Assembly: GCA_039720395.1 (NCBI GenBank)
Contig: CM077823.1
Coordinates: 35,298,371-35,362,370 of the forward strand
Source of the DNA: Liquidambar formosana
Lineage: Eukaryota > Streptophyta > Magnoliopsida > Saxifragales > Altingiaceae
DNA: 64,000 nucleotides
Direction of reading: 5' to 3'
The notes under the pieces were generated by a model. It saw only the letters and a program-made list of their open reading frames with translations. It made no database searches and had not been told where the DNA came from. Numbering within the stretch: the first letter of the stretch is position 1; every line of letters begins with the position of its first letter. This document shows positions 11,356 through 24,400 of this stretch, in pieces. A program made the translations under genes and the position numbers.

Positions 11356-12200
11356 TAGGGCTGCAAATGAGCTGAGCCGCTCATTAAGGGTTCGCGAGAA
11401 AGCTTGTTAAGGGCTCGGCTCAAGCTTGATCATTTAATAAACGAACCAAGCTCAAGCCCTAATCTTAGGCTCATTTAGTAAACAAGCCAAGCTTGAGCAT
11501 ACCAAAGCTTGGCTCGATTAAGCTCACGAACAAGCTCGTTTAAGGCTCGATGAGAAGCTTGTTTAGGGGCTCGACAAGAAGCTCATTAGTGGGCTCATTT
11601 AAGGGTTCATGAGTGAGGGCATAATTGTCCCACTATACATTTTGATGTGAAAGAGATACTCATTCCCTAGTAAGCTAGTAGTAAATGTTTTTACTTATCT
11701 TAGCAGAGTTTTAGCGTGAAAGAGATACTTCTTTTGCAGGAATCTAATGGAAATATGATGGCATGGTAACTAGTTTTGAAGCATATATGATTATTATAAT
11801 GTGCTCCAAGTCTCTAAGCCTCCAACCAATAACTTTAGTTTTTTAAGTTTATTGCAACTTTTTATTTAATAGTATTGAAAACAGTTATGGCCTTATGGAG
11901 TTTTGATTTTGGGTTCTTTATGGTTCATGCTTGGATGATGTATCTTATTGTTGATTTCTTGGTTTATGCTTGGGATGGTGATTCTAAATCACTTATCCAA
12001 AAAATAATAATTATAATTATAAAAAAATTTAAAAAAAATCTTAAACGAGCCAAAGCTCGAGCTCGAATATTTTCTAACGAGCCAAGCTCAAGCTTGAAAT
12101 TTAGGCTTGTTAAAAAGCTCGGCTCGTTTACTAATGAACAAGCTTTTTAACGAATCAAGCCGAGCACTCCAAAGCTCGGCTCGGCTCGTTTGCAGCCCTA
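11356..12200. mobile_element. Nested hAT-type non-autonomous element, 8-bp TSD
   Basis: Inverted ends TAGGGCTGCAAATGAGC and GCTCGTTTGCAGCCCTA bound an 845-bp insertion in the left arm of the Mutator-like element. It is flanked by ATCTTCCC (11348-11355) and ATCCTCCC (12201-12208), a 7/8 match to an 8-bp duplication. Removing it restores the subterminal repeat phrase that continues CCTTCCCCATCGC. The interior is rich in AAGCTCG-type motifs. No transposase is encoded. Confidence 0.85.
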
Positions 12201-13406
12201 ATCCTCCCCATCGCAGTGAACCAGCTCTCGCAACCCCCATCGTGCACCACTCGCAACTCCTTCTCCGGCGCGAACTGGTAAGCTTCCCCCTTGTTTGATT
12301 TATTTTATTTTTTTTAATTTTTCTCCAAACCTTCACACTTGGTAACCTCCCTTTACAGTGAACCAGCTCACTATCCAAATCCAACACCCCACGCTACCAC
12401 CTGCAGAAACTCAGGCTCCCTCTCAGGTGAATTGGTAAATTCGATTTTTCTTTCTTTTTTTTTTTCCTCTTCTCTTTGCCAAACCCTCCCTCACACTTGG
12501 TAACCTTCCCCATCGCAACGAACCTACACCACCACCGACAAAACCTCAAGCTCCTCTTCGATGAACTGGTAAATTCGATTTTTTTTTTTCCTCTTCTCTT
12601 CGCCAAACCATCCCTCACACTTGGTAACCTTCCCCATCGCAACAAACCAGCTCACCATGAAACACCAGCAGAAGCTCAAGCTCCCTCTCCGGCAAACTGT
12701 TAAATTTGATCTCCACTGTGTTGCCCTTGTTTTTTTTTTTTTTTTTTTACCTTTAGGTTGCCTCTGTTTTTTTTTCTTTTCCCTTGCCTCTGTGTGACCA
12801 ATTTTTTTAGTTTTGGGATAAAAACATCACTTATTACCATAGTTCTCCTTACATTTGTGCTGGCTGATGGGTATATTATGTGTATTGTTTCGACTGATAT
12901 TGTTTGATTAATGATATTGCATCCGCCTGTAAATTTGAGATTATTTTGATTGATATTGTTCTGGGTTTTCTTTGTTGGATTTGGGTTGAAACCATCTACA
13001 TTCAAACTGTTTGATAAAATTCTTGCAAAAGGGAAAAAAAGCTTAAAATTATAAAAAATTTGACTTAGGCCTTTAAGTAACTATAAAGAAGTTTAGGCCT
13101 TTAAGTAACTATAAGTCAATATATTTTTTTCTATATCTGTGAATCATCTAATTCAAGCTAATTTTTATTAATGCAATGATGCTACTCTTTTCAATTGGGT
13201 TGCTGGGATTAGAGATTGCCAACTTTTGCATTACTTCTAATTACTTAATACCAACTATGAGAACCTTGCAAAATTAGAGTGAATTAAGGGAAAAATGAAA
13301 AAGAACCTTGCTTTTTGGAATGCAAATTGATTTAATGCAATGATGCTACTGTCTTTTTTTTTTAAATTTATTAAGCATTATTATGATTCTTTGTTCATAT
13401 AGATTC

Positions 13407-15970
13407 ATGGATGATTTTGATATTGAATTAGATGACTCACAACCACAACATCATGACTCCTCCTCAATCAATTCAGAAATGTGTTATGTTCCCACTGTAA
13501 TGCAAGGACACAAACCTTTCGTGGGATAAGAGTTTGACTCTTTGGATGACACTTATGCCTTCTATAACAATTATGCGAGACAAGTCGGATTTAGTGTTCG
13601 AATTGGGAGTAGTAACAAGAATCAGGAGAATGAAGTAACCAGGAAAGTGTATACTTGTTCAAAAGAATGTGAGAAAATAGAATGAGCACCAAAGCCTGAT
13701 GGTGAACAACCAAAGAGGCGTCAAGGGCTAAAACGAGAGGGTTGCAATGCAAAACTTGTTGTTTTAAAGTCAGGTGCTAAATTTAAAGTGTCTATATTTA
13801 AGGAGGTGCACAACCACACTTTTTCATCCCTTGGCAAAGTTCAGCTTTTACCATCTCATCGGCCCAAAAGGCACTGGCACAAATTTTTGGCAATGCAAAT
13901 ATCCCTCCATCCCAACTGATAAATGTTTTGGAGATACAGGCAGGTGGTTTACAAAATGTGGGATGCACTGAACAGGATACTAGAAATGCTAGAAGAGATG
14001 CAAGAAAAGCGATTGATAGCCATGATGCAGATATGCTGAATAAGCATTTCCATGCTTAGAAAGAGAGAAATCCGTATTTCACATACACCATTGAGACAGA
14101 TGATGAAAATCGGATTTTGCATATTTTTTGGGCAGATGCAACAAGTAGAGAGGAATACAAACATTTTGGGAATGTTGTGGTGTTTGACACTACCTATCAA
14201 ACAAATAGGTATGAAATGATTTTCGTACCACCATTGGGGGTTAACCATCATGGGCAAACAATAACGTTTGGTTATGGGTTCTTGTGTGACGAAAACCATA
14301 AATCTTTTATTTGGTTGTTTGAAGAGTGGATGAAAGTTATGCCAGGTAAGCCACCCAAGATGATAATTACTGATCAAGATCCAGCCATAGAGATTGCCAT
14401 TAGACATATATTCCCAACAACATGCCATAGGTATTACATTTAGCACATTTTAAACAAATTTTCTGAGAAACTTGGTGCTCGAACTTATAACCAATACTAC
14501 GAAAGCTTTCGTAAATGTATTTGGGATTCAAAGGGACCAGAGGAGTTTGAGTGTAGATGGGCTGCTCTCATTGAAAGAAGTGAGTTACATAAAAATGGGT
14601 GGTTACAAACAATGTTTAACAAACGGATAGGTGGGTTCCTGCTTTTGTTAAACATGTTTTCTCTACTAAAATATCATCTAGTCAAAGAGCAGAGAGTAAC
14701 CATTCATTTGCAAATAACTATATGGACAAGCGTAATTCTTTGATGGACTTTATTACAAGGTTCAATAGGGCACTTGCATGGCAAAGGTATGGCGAGTTAC
14801 AAGCCTGACCATATTGATCATAATGAGAGAACCCATGTTGAAGACTCCAGTTGCAATGGAGAGACAAATGGTTGATATTTATACACGTTCCATTTTTGAA
14901 AAATTTCAAGATGAGTTGTGGGAATCTATGAAATATAGGGGTACTTTTAAGGTGGATGATGAGTTCCAAACCATCTATGAGGTTGAAAGGCAGGGTATTT
15001 GATGGTGGCAAAGGCACCCTAAAAGCAAAATCAGGATGGTGAAAAATCAATACCAGATAGGGTCCGGTTGATTGTGGATGATAAGCCTTCTGATTTTTTA
15101 ACTTGCAGTTGTAAGAATTTTGAGTGAGAGGGAATTCCCTACAAACACTTGTTGCACTATTTCTTTTGTAGAAAACAATACTTTGATTTTCCAGGTAAAT
15201 ATATATTGAAAAGGTAGACAAAGGGTGCAAAGTATCTAAGTTTAATGGAAGGTAGTGGGGTGAACATAGAGGATGCAAGGTGATAGGGGCTTATTGGTTC
15301 ACTGTAATGATTTATATGGAGTTTTTGCAAGGGTAGTTAATGGAGCTGTTTTAAGTGTAGAGGGAATCGAAATGTTAAGAGAAGATTTGTTAGATAGTAA
15401 AAGGAGGATCAAATCACTATCTATTGGAGACTGTAGCAACAATTTGGGAGTTCCTAACAATTGTCCGCTAATCAGTTCTACTCCTGTGTTGTTAGAGCTC
15501 AATCAAGTTAGAGCTAAAGGATGTGGGAAAAGGATAAAATGAGGAAAAGAAAAGGCAAGGGAATAAAATTTGAGAAAATGTAATGGATGTAATAAATGGG
15601 GGCAATCACATGACAAAAGGAATTGCCTAGCCCTAATGAACATGTAAGTTTACTTATTGTTGCCATTTAAAACACTTATTGTCCATACTTTATTTTTATA
15701 CTTTCATGGTAATAGTTGTGTACTTGATTATTTGATTATCATGTAGACCTGCTCTTAGTGCTAATGTTGGAACTTCACGTAACCGTGGTCCTGTATCCAA
15801 TGAGGATGTGTTTTCTTCTTCTTCTACTGGTAAGTGAATGAAATTTAATAAGGTTAATATATATTACATACTTTATTTATTTATTTTTTTTGTAGTTGTT
15901 TGTATTTGTTTTTAACAATTTTTTTATTTTATTTTATTTTATTTTTTGTAGGGTTCACAGATAGTTGATG
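13407..15970 (+). pseudogene. FAR1/MULE transposase-like pseudogene
   Basis: Degenerate coding sequence of the FAR1-related / Mutator transposase family. In order I can see: an acidic start (MDDFDIELDDSQ), a FAR1 DNA-binding domain with GCNAKL and HNH zinc-ligand phrases (13520-13830), the MULE transposase core (14117-14443, with FWADA, VVFDTTY, NHHGQT, ITDQD), a SWIM-type zinc finger (about 15095-15180, CSCKNFE and PYKH) and a CxxC zinc knuckle (15580-15640). At least three in-frame stops and several frame changes break it. One stop reads TAAGAG where CAAGAG would fit. Two GT-AG junctions near 15646/15747 and 15833/15950 suggest small 3' introns. It cannot make a full protein. It explains the surrounding element. 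Confidence 0.85.
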
Positions 15971-16019
15971 GAACAATGGGGGTGAAATATAATGATGATA
16001 TTCATTGCTGATATTGCCT

Positions 16020-17110
16020 TGCTTTTTGTTTTTTTGGGAAACAATGGTAAAAATTTTGGAATTTTGTCTTCTTTGTATCTATACTCTTATGTACTCGTTA
16101 GTGCAAAATTAAAATTTCAAGTCTTGTAATGACTTGTTTTTTTACTTTTTTAAGGCATGTAATTGGATAAAACATATACTGCAAAAGAAATATCAATGTT
16201 GTTTTGGTAGCAAATTAAACCTGGGCTGGAGAAATGATGTTTTGGTATCAATTTAAATTTGGGTTAGAGAAATGTCTAGCATAGTTTTTATTATCTCGTT
16301 TATAACGTGGTGCGTGTGCTACAGGTAGGTGGTTGACTTTATGTAAGATTTGTGTAATCAGATCTGTTTTTATTGGATGGATTTAATTGAAGATTTATGG
16401 ACAATTAGACATTATCTAAACCAAATATTCCATTATCTGTATTCCATCAGGTAGGTAGACTTGTTTTTTTTTTTATTTTTAGTGAGATGATACTCACCAT
16501 TTAAGTGAGCTTTTTTCCATCCCCCCACCCCCCCCCCCCAACCTTGCAATTTGGACTTCCATGTTTTCCCAGTAGTGTTGAAGTCAATATATTTTTTCTT
16601 TTAGAATTGGGATGCAATTAGATGGCATAGTCTACCTAACACTTGGTTCCAATTTGTTATGATTGTTTTTCGTACTTGATCATAATGCGTTAAGAACTTA
16701 TATTCTTATTAATAAATTTTTACTTAAAAGAAGACATGTCTTTTTACTTAAAAGAGGGTTGGCATTATGAGCTCAACAATCTGTTTATCAAGCCAGCTTA
16801 AGAAAGTTGAGTCCTCAGTCCAAACAAGTTTTCCAATGTAATATCCTTCTTTCCAATTTCCAACCAATTCTATATGTCATGGTATCACAATCCAAGGGCA
16901 AATGTTTTCCAAAAAAAAAAAAAAAAAAACACAAGCCTTATACACAAGCCTAAGGTAGCCTTTGAGCACAAAAAATATGTCACCAATTCTATATGTAACC
17001 AATTCTATGTGTCACAAAAAATATAGAATGGTATCACCAAATCTATATGTCATTAGCTCCCATTAACTTAAAGTAGCCTTTGAGTACAAAAAGTACACAA
17101 GCCTTATACA
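16020..17110. other. Non-coding interior of the Mutator-like element
   Basis: AT-rich sequence with homopolymer runs, including a C-run at 16521-16539. No coding signal recognised. Confidence 0.5.
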
Positions 17111-17114
17111 CAAA

Positions 17115-17519
17115 CTAGTTCATCCTACTTAGAATCACAAAAAGCATAAACATACCAAACAAGATAAGTATTGTGTCCGAAAGAATTACAAACTTCAACC
17201 AATTGTAATGCCCATCAATTTCTTTCATCAACCTATTGTAATGCCCATCAATTTCTCTTCCCAATTCTTTGTAATTCCTATTTATCTCCCTTCTTAACTC
17301 GTTAACAGAATCGTAGCAACCCTCTTGCACATCAACAGGAGCGTACCACCACTTAAAGAAATCACGTTTTTTGCATCTGAAATACAACTTGTTTGGATTA
17401 TTAGTAGACTCTGAAATCTTTACTTCAACTCTACGCCTGTATTGACATCTGCGATTTTGAAACCTATAACGACTACCACAACCTGTTCCACTATTCACAC
17501 TTCTACTTGATGATGCCAT
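17115..17519 (-). CDS. GRF-type zinc finger small protein inside the transposon
   Basis: A 134-residue ORF. The start at MASSSRS was chosen over an upstream Met 11 codons earlier because typical members begin this way. Residues 21-57 resemble a GRF zinc finger (a Cys near the start, NPNKLYFRC, then FFKWW), a nucleic-acid-binding fold common in plant transposon-linked ORFs. It is followed by a charged repeat with two copies of EIDGHYN, possibly a coiled coil, and a hydrophobic C-terminal span (about residues 107-131) that could be a membrane anchor. One conserved Cys before FFKWW seems absent, so zinc binding may be lost. It is encoded opposite to the transposase remnant, as the second gene of some Mutator-like elements is. 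Whether it is expressed is unknown. Confidence 0.6.
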   Translation of the reverse strand: MASSSRSVNSGTGCGSRYRFQNRRCQYRRRVEVKISESTNNPNKLYFRCKKRDFFKWWYAPVDVQEGCYDSVNELRREINRNYKELGREIDGHYNRLMKEIDGHYNWLKFVILSDTILILFGMFMLFVILSRMN

Positions 17520-17559
17520 TGAATGTCTAAAATCAAGGAAATTAAAAAACACAAAATTA

Positions 17560-18350
17560 GATGGAAAATAGTCTCAAATTAGTTGATAAAAAATTTCTTC
17601 TTTATAAATAAATTAAAAAAAAAAACAACAACAACAACAACAACAAATATAGGGGATCCCAAATTAAGTTGGAATGCAATATGAACAAAAATATTTGGGA
17701 TGAAGATATTATGCTCTGTTTTCTTCTTTGTTAATAGCTTTGTCAAGTTCTGACTACAAGAAATTGATAAGACTCAGAAGTTAAACAAATTACCCAAACA
17801 AAGCAAAACCATCATCAGCAAATGGAAATGAAAAAGCAAAATCATGAAAAAAAAAAAACAAAAACAAAAAAAACAATTGTTGGTTTTCTGCAACAGCAAT
17901 TGATAAAGACCCAGAAATCCCAAACAAAGCAAACGGAACATGGTTTAGATATTATCATCAGCAAACGTAACATAAACAACCAAAATCACTAAAAAAAAAT
18001 TAAAAAAAAAATACCTCACCTGTACACTTCTATGCAAAATAAATAAATAACAAAAAAACAAAAACAAAAAAAAAAAAAAAAAAACAAGAAACAAAAAGAA
18101 GTGACGATTGTCGAGAAGCAGAAGATTGAAAAAATGGAAGTGAAAATTGTGTGAGATGAACGGTGGAGAAAGAGAGGGTGTGACGCCGTGCTAGAATAAG
18201 GATGCCAGTCACCATGAGCTTGTGCTGTCATTTTTGTGAACCTCGAAACCAAAAAAAAAACCCACACCCATCAAAGCATTACAGAGAGAAATTAGAGGAA
18301 AAAAGAAGAGACATTAGGGTTCGCAACATACCTACAAAATGGTGGGTTTC
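17560..18350. other. Element interior next to right arm
   Basis: A-rich simple sequence, including a (CAA)n stretch at 17623-17646. The ORFs on either strand here are low-complexity products and are not called. Confidence 0.5.
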
Positions 18351-20218
18351 TGTGCAATTGAATTTACCAGTTTACCGGAGAGGGAGCCTAAGCTTCTTCC
18401 AATGGTGGTGTGGCGTGGTTCACAGTGAGTTGGTTCGTTGCAATGGGGAGGGTTACCAAGTGTGAGGGAAGGTTTTGCGAAGAAAAGAGGGAAAAAAAAA
18501 AATCAAATTTACCAATTCGCCGGAAAAGAAGCTTGAGGTTGAGATTCTGCCAGTAGTGGTGTTAGTTCACTACAATAGGGAGGGTTACCAAGTGTGAGGG
18601 AGGATTTAGTGAAGAAAAGAGGAAAAAAAAATGAATTTACCAGTTCGCCAAAGAGGAACCTGAGCTTTTGCAGGTGGTAGCGTGGGGTGTTGGACGATAA
18701 GTTGGTTCGTTACGATTACGGGGGGAGGGGTTACCAAGTGTGAAGGTTTGGTGAAAAAAAAAAAAACAAAAACGGAATGCCGGAGAAGGAGCTTACCTAG
18801 TTAGCCGGAAAGGGAGCTGAGAGTAGTGCACAGTGGGGGTTGAGAGCTTCTCCTCTATTTTTTTTCTTTGATGCAGGAGCTTCGTTAGCTTTAGCTTTGT
18901 TTGGCTTGAACAAGCGGAAGATGGCTTTGTTTGGTTTGAACAGATCCAAGAAGGCTGGCTTCGCCATTCGAGGTGAGGAACATGATGTGACATGTATTTG
19001 CAGGTAATATAAGTTTTTGCAGAGGTCAGCTGAAAAACAGGGTAAAAAAGTGAGGGAAGTAGACGGATTTAACTTCAGCCATTGGATGGATTTGCTCCTG
19101 AATAGACGGTACGGATTGCTTACGCTGACTTATATACCAACTTCAGCTGATACGAACATCCCTATATATATATATATATATATATGTTCCCCCTTTTATG
19201 TTAAGAATAAGATGGGGCTGGGAAAAGAATAGAGTTACATGACCACATATCGGCATTTCTTAATAAAAACATAACGTTCCAACTCTCTTTCAAGAGGTAG
19301 GCCATTTTTAAGGTTGAGAATGACTATCACGTTACTTTATTTGGTATTAAGTTAAGAAGTGGTCATCAAAAAGTAATTTCCCCAACTTTTTTTTTTTTTG
19401 GGTGTTCATTGCTCTTTTTCATGCTAGTAAATTATCGCTTGGTATTCACCACATATCTATTTGTTTTCATATGAGAGAATCACAAAACCCACACTATACA
19501 ATATTCGTCTCAAACTTTGTAAACTACTATATTTATTCGTTTTCTTTATGCCTATTCATCTTCTCTCCCAAAAATTGAACATATAAAATTATGAATAGTC
19601 ATAATAAGAAAGAGAGATAGATAGAGGAAAAAAGGATATTTTTTTTTTAAAACGATATGTCGAAATCTTCAAATTCTCTCGGTTTGTCTTCAACAAAAAA
19701 AAATTATTTTAATCAAAATTCTTCAGATGGTTTATTACCTAAAATTGAAAAGATCTATATGTTCTCTTCCTCTCATTCCCTCTTTGCTCCACCCATTCTC
19801 TTTCTCTCTCTAAACTTTTTTTTTCTCCCTCTCTCACTTCCCAACTTAATAGCAAACAAAGGAAATTGGTAGTCATTTTAAAACATGTATACAATCAATT
19901 TGTAACAAGTTGATTGATAATATCCTTAACATGTGCCCTTAAGTTGCAATTAAGGAGAGTATCATTATATGGAAACGGTGAAAATGCATAGAAAATTGTA
20001 CAAATTACTTACAAGACTATAAAAACGCTTAAAAAATTGTGCAAATACATTTTTACCAAATGAGAGGTATCTCAAACCGTTATGCCCAAACTAATCCCTT
20101 ATGATGCATAAACCATCTGCAAGTCTATGCATACGATAGTGAGGAAGCGAAGACACAAACTCGAGACTTGATTCCTGAGCTGTTGTTCTTTGCCATCTAA
20201 ACTACCATTGCGAGTGTG

Positions 20219-20220
<2 letters not shown>

Positions 20221-20251
<31 letters not shown>
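20221..20251. repeat. (TA)n microsatellite
   Basis: About 15 TA units. Confidence 0.9.
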
Positions 20252-20253
<2 letters not shown>

Positions 20254-20454
20254 ATGATGATCAAGTAAGCACGTGCTGATATAAATTATATCAACACCCG
20301 CATTGAAGGTTGTATCTCATGCATTAATGGGTTAAGGGATATATTAGGCCAATGCAAGGGGTACAACCCCCAATTCATGGTGCTAATATATAACTTATAT
20401 TAGCAAGTATTGACCTGATTATTGTTGTATAATTTCTATTTTTCACAATATTTA

Positions 20455-20492
20455 TTTTTACAAATCTGTGCAACGCATGGGTTATAAACTAG
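20455..20492 (+). mobile_element. Helitron-like 3' terminus
   Basis: GTGCAACGCATGGGTTATAAA followed by CTAG and T, resembling the 3' ends at 6241 and 43659. The 5' boundary could not be found, so only the terminus is marked. Confidence 0.45.
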
Positions 20493-21495
20493 TATATATA
20501 ATGAAACAGATGAGTGGTATCTGTTGTGTGCCACGTGTCAACATAAGATTTTTTACTCTTTTCTTTCTTTTTTTCGCCTTTCACGTGTTGAAACAGTGAC
20601 ACAGTGACAATTAGAGAAAATTTTTTTGGCACAATTACTTTTTAGTAATGGTTTTCCAACCTAATACCAAAAAAATGATATTATTTGTCAACTTGCTACA
20701 AATTGACTACAAATGTGTGCCAAAATGACAACTAATTTCCATTGTTTCGTATTAACTTGGGAAGTAGTCACTAAAATGTATTTTTTCCAAAAAGTTACTT
20801 TTAGTGACTTCTGGGAAAACTATTTTTAGTGATCACTTTCCAACTTGATACCAAAAAAAGGATATTGTCTGTCAACTTGCTACAAATTGACTTAATAAGT
20901 GCTTCAAAAGGACTACTAACTTTCTTTGTTTGGTATCAAGCTGGGAAGTGGTCACCAAAAGGTAAATTCCTCACACCTTTTTTTTTTTTTTTTTACGTAT
21001 TACTTCCTCTTTCTCACACAGTGGAGGTAAGTTGATGCTTTGTGTTCACTACATATCTCTTTGTTTTTATGTCAGAGGATTAGAAAACCTATATTATACA
21101 ATGTTCAACCCAAATTTAATAGACTGTATTATATTTCTCCGTTTTCTTTATACCTATTCATTTCCCCTCCTAAAAATTGAACATATAAAACTATAAATAA
21201 TCATAATTAAAAAGAGAGACAAATAGAGGAAAGGAGAATTAAAAAAGAAAATACGTTCCGCCGGAATCTTCAAATTCTCCTGATTTGCTTCCAACACAAA
21301 TAAAAAATAAATTAAAAAATCTATTTTAATTAAAATTCTTCCATATGGTTAATTACATAAAGTTGAAAAGATTTATACTTTCTCTTATTTTTTTCTAATT
21401 CTACCTTTTTCTCTTATTCTCTTTCTCGGTCTAGACTTTTCTCTCATTTTTTAATGCTCTAATCTCAAACATATTTTTGATATTTTTCCCCATGG

Positions 21496-24400
21496 TGTAG
21501 ACATCCCATTTTGTCCCTACATTTTGATGGTTAGTTCCCAATGATGAAGTTTATGATGTTTATTGTCAATTTGGGTCTATTTTCTGCGAGCAAAGCAAAC
21601 AAGTGGATTAGTAGGAGAAGTTAAGTGTGGGGAAATATAAAAAAGGTGGAGAAGATAATCTTCTATAAAAAAAGAAGTGAGATGGTAGGTGGATGTGAGA
21701 AAATATAAAAGAAAAGTAAAGAAGGTAATCTTTCGTAAGAAAAAAGGAAGTGGGATGTTAGGTGAGGGAAGGAAATAAAGAAGAGGACGGCCAACTTCCC
21801 ATCACAGTTGAGAGGTTGTCAGGGATGGTTTTTTGTGAGGAAGATAATCTTCTATATTAAAGGAAGTGGGATTGTAGGTAGAGGAAATGAATAAAGAGAC
21901 GGCCAGCTTTCTATCAGAGTTGAGAGGTTGTTAGGGATAGTTTTCTATAAGAAAAATAATTATCTGGCAGGCATTATGCCTCGTTTATAATGAAGAAGTG
22001 GGTGAGGAGTGAGGTCAGGGGTGATGATCCTACACTGAGAATTTCCCCTATAAATAGAGAGAGCTTTAAGGAGCTCAGGGGGGAGGGAGGTAAAAAGAGG
22101 ATTCCTATATTGAGAGGGCGTTATAATGAGAATGGAGAGGGAATAGTGAGAGAAAAAAAAATAAGGAGAAGATAACAAAGAATTAATCAGTGAAGAAAGG
22201 AAAAAGCTTGCTGAACTCAAAGAAAGAGACACCACCAAGTTGGCAGTGAACTTGAGAGACAATCTAAACACCAACTACTTCATTTGCAAGAGGTATAAGT
22301 ATATTTTTTTTATATAGTAGAATTGCATAAGTTGTTTAGATAGTAATTTTTTTACATGTAAAATCTGTTCGGACTAACCCCTTTGCAAGAAAGTCGGTCT
22401 AATCATGGGGAAGGTAAATTAATGAATTCATGTGTACACATGTTTATGCCATGCGTGCGCATGACAAATTATGTGTACGCATATTTATAGTATGCGTGCG
22501 CATGATCATTTTGTTCCTTGGATTGTTGTTATTTTTATTAGTATAATCATTACTTCTATCATTGCTTTTTCATCATTATTTTCCTTCTTTTACTATTCAT
22601 TTGATTATTATATTGAGTCATAAAAATATGTACGTATTATCATAGTTCATTTTAACTTGTATTTTTTTATTTCATATTTTACATGTCTTTTATTTATCTT
22701 ATGTTTCACATGCCTTGTTTATATATATTCTTTTATTGTTTTGTGTTAGTACTATGACATTCGTGTGTGTTTTGCATGATATAAAGTAATTTAGATTAAA
22801 TTAAATTATTAAATATTGTTAATGAATACATAGTGAGAGCCGGTTTATTACCAGGCATTGTTGGGTGCCTAACACCTTCCCAACATGTACCTTAACTCCG
22901 AACCTTTCTCTGGTAAACAAAATTGGTCCTCGGCCCTTCCAGTGGCAACTCTCATTCCTATGCTAATCCCTCGAGGTTAGCACTACCATCAGAAGCAAAG
23001 AGTAGGTAAAATACAAGTAAAAAAGGAAAGAGCGAGCGCGTGGTGAAACCGGTGTGCTCACAGTATAATATTGAGAACTAGCTTTAAAACCCGTGCAGTG
23101 CACGGATTAATTTATAGAAAATAATATTATTAGCAAATTAAAATTTTAACAGAAAATGTATTCTCTAAAATAGTAAAATGTATTTGTTAATATAATATGT
23201 CAATTAAATTTAAAATATATAGACAAAAATAAATAAAATAGTTCAATCAAAATAATCTTTGGTGTGATGTTACCATAATGCATCACACAAAATTTAATTA
23301 TACTCCCGAAAAAGATAAATTATTTTGAAAAACAATTAATTTAATGGTGAAAACTTGTAAAAAATGAAGGAACTGACACATTATGATATTTGGTGGAAAA
23401 AGATTAAGATTCTCTAGAGTCTAGCCCATCCCACAATCATGGTTTTAACATGTTGATATATACCAAAGTAAATATAACCATTGAAGGTGTCTCGAAATCC
23501 GACGGTAAAGATTGTAAAATGCAAAACAACGATAAATCTTGGCTTTCCATGAAATTTCAAGTGGGTTGCACAAAGAGTGAAAAACTATGTGTGAGCGCAC
23601 CGGTTTTCACCACGCGCTATCTCTTTCCTTTTTTTACCTATATTTTACTTGCTCTTTGCTTCTAATGGTGGTCCTAACCCCAAGGGATTAGCATAGGAAT
23701 GAGAGTTGCCACCTGGAAGGGTCCATGACCAATTTTGTTTACCAGAGAAAGGTTTGAAGCTAAGGTACATGTTGGGAAGGTGTTAGGCACCCAATAATAC
23801 CCGGTAATAAACCGGCCCTCATTGTGTATTCATTAACCATATTTAATAATTTAATTTAATCTAGATTACTTTATATCATGCAAAACACACACGAATGTCA
23901 TATTACTAACACAAAACAATAAAAGAATATATATAAATAAGGCATGTGAAACATGAGATAAATAAAAGACATGTAAAACATGAAATAAAGAAATACAAGT
24001 TAAAATGAACTATGATAATACATACATATTTTTATGACTCAATATAATAATCAAATGAATAGTAAAAGAAGGAAACTAATGATGAAAAAGCAATGATAGA
24101 AGTAATGATTATATTAATAAAAATAACAACAATCTGAGGAACAAAATGATCATGCGTACGCATACTATAAATATGCGTACACATAATTTGTCATGCACAC
24201 GCATAGGATAAACATGCGTACGCATGATTTCACTAATTTACCTTTCCCATGATTAGACCGACTTTCTTGCAAAGGGGTTAGTCTGAACAGATTTTACATG
24301 TAAAAAAATTACTATCTAAACAACTTATGCAATTCTATTATATAAAATAATATGCTTATACCTCTTGCAAATAAAGTAGGTTGGTGTTCATATTGTCCCT

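Larger units (their letters stand above)
10881..19163 (+). mobile_element. Mutator-like element with long TIRs, FAR1-type transposase remnant
   Basis: An 8.28-kb element bounded by AGGGATGTTCGTATCAGCTG at 10881 and its exact inverse ending at 19163. The outer ~240 bp of both ends match closely. Inner parts of both arms hold tandem subterminal repeats of roughly 110-120 bp built around CACTTGGTAACC and CTCCGGCGAACTGG, at about 11200-12712 left and 18352-18790 right. The interior carries a decayed FAR1/MULE transposase (plus strand) and a GRF zinc-finger ORF (minus strand). A hAT element is nested in the left arm. Both ends lie in TA-rich DNA, so the expected 9-bp target duplication cannot be read with certainty. 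Confidence 0.82.
19164..21495. repeat. Repeat-rich spacer with direct and fold-back duplications
   Basis: Segment 19340-19800 recurs imperfectly at about 20925-21440. A fold-back unit (TTTCCAACCTAATACC mirrored by GTATTAACTTGGGAAG) is present at about 20640-20780 and again at 20805-20960. The first part (19190-19315) also matches 29200-29365. No gene seen. Confidence 0.6.

Noticed and set aside
14718..15278. 186-codon minus-strand ORF
   Set aside because: It is antisense to the FAR1-like transposase pseudogene and has no domain of its own.
10872..19172. A 9-bp TSD for the large Mutator-like element
   Set aside because: Both flanks are TA microsatellite, so any match is uninformative.
21960..22274. 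Serine/leucine-rich ORF repeated in mirror form at 24381-24695
   Set aside because: It lies in the arms of the giant inverted repeat, is low complexity and has no family features.
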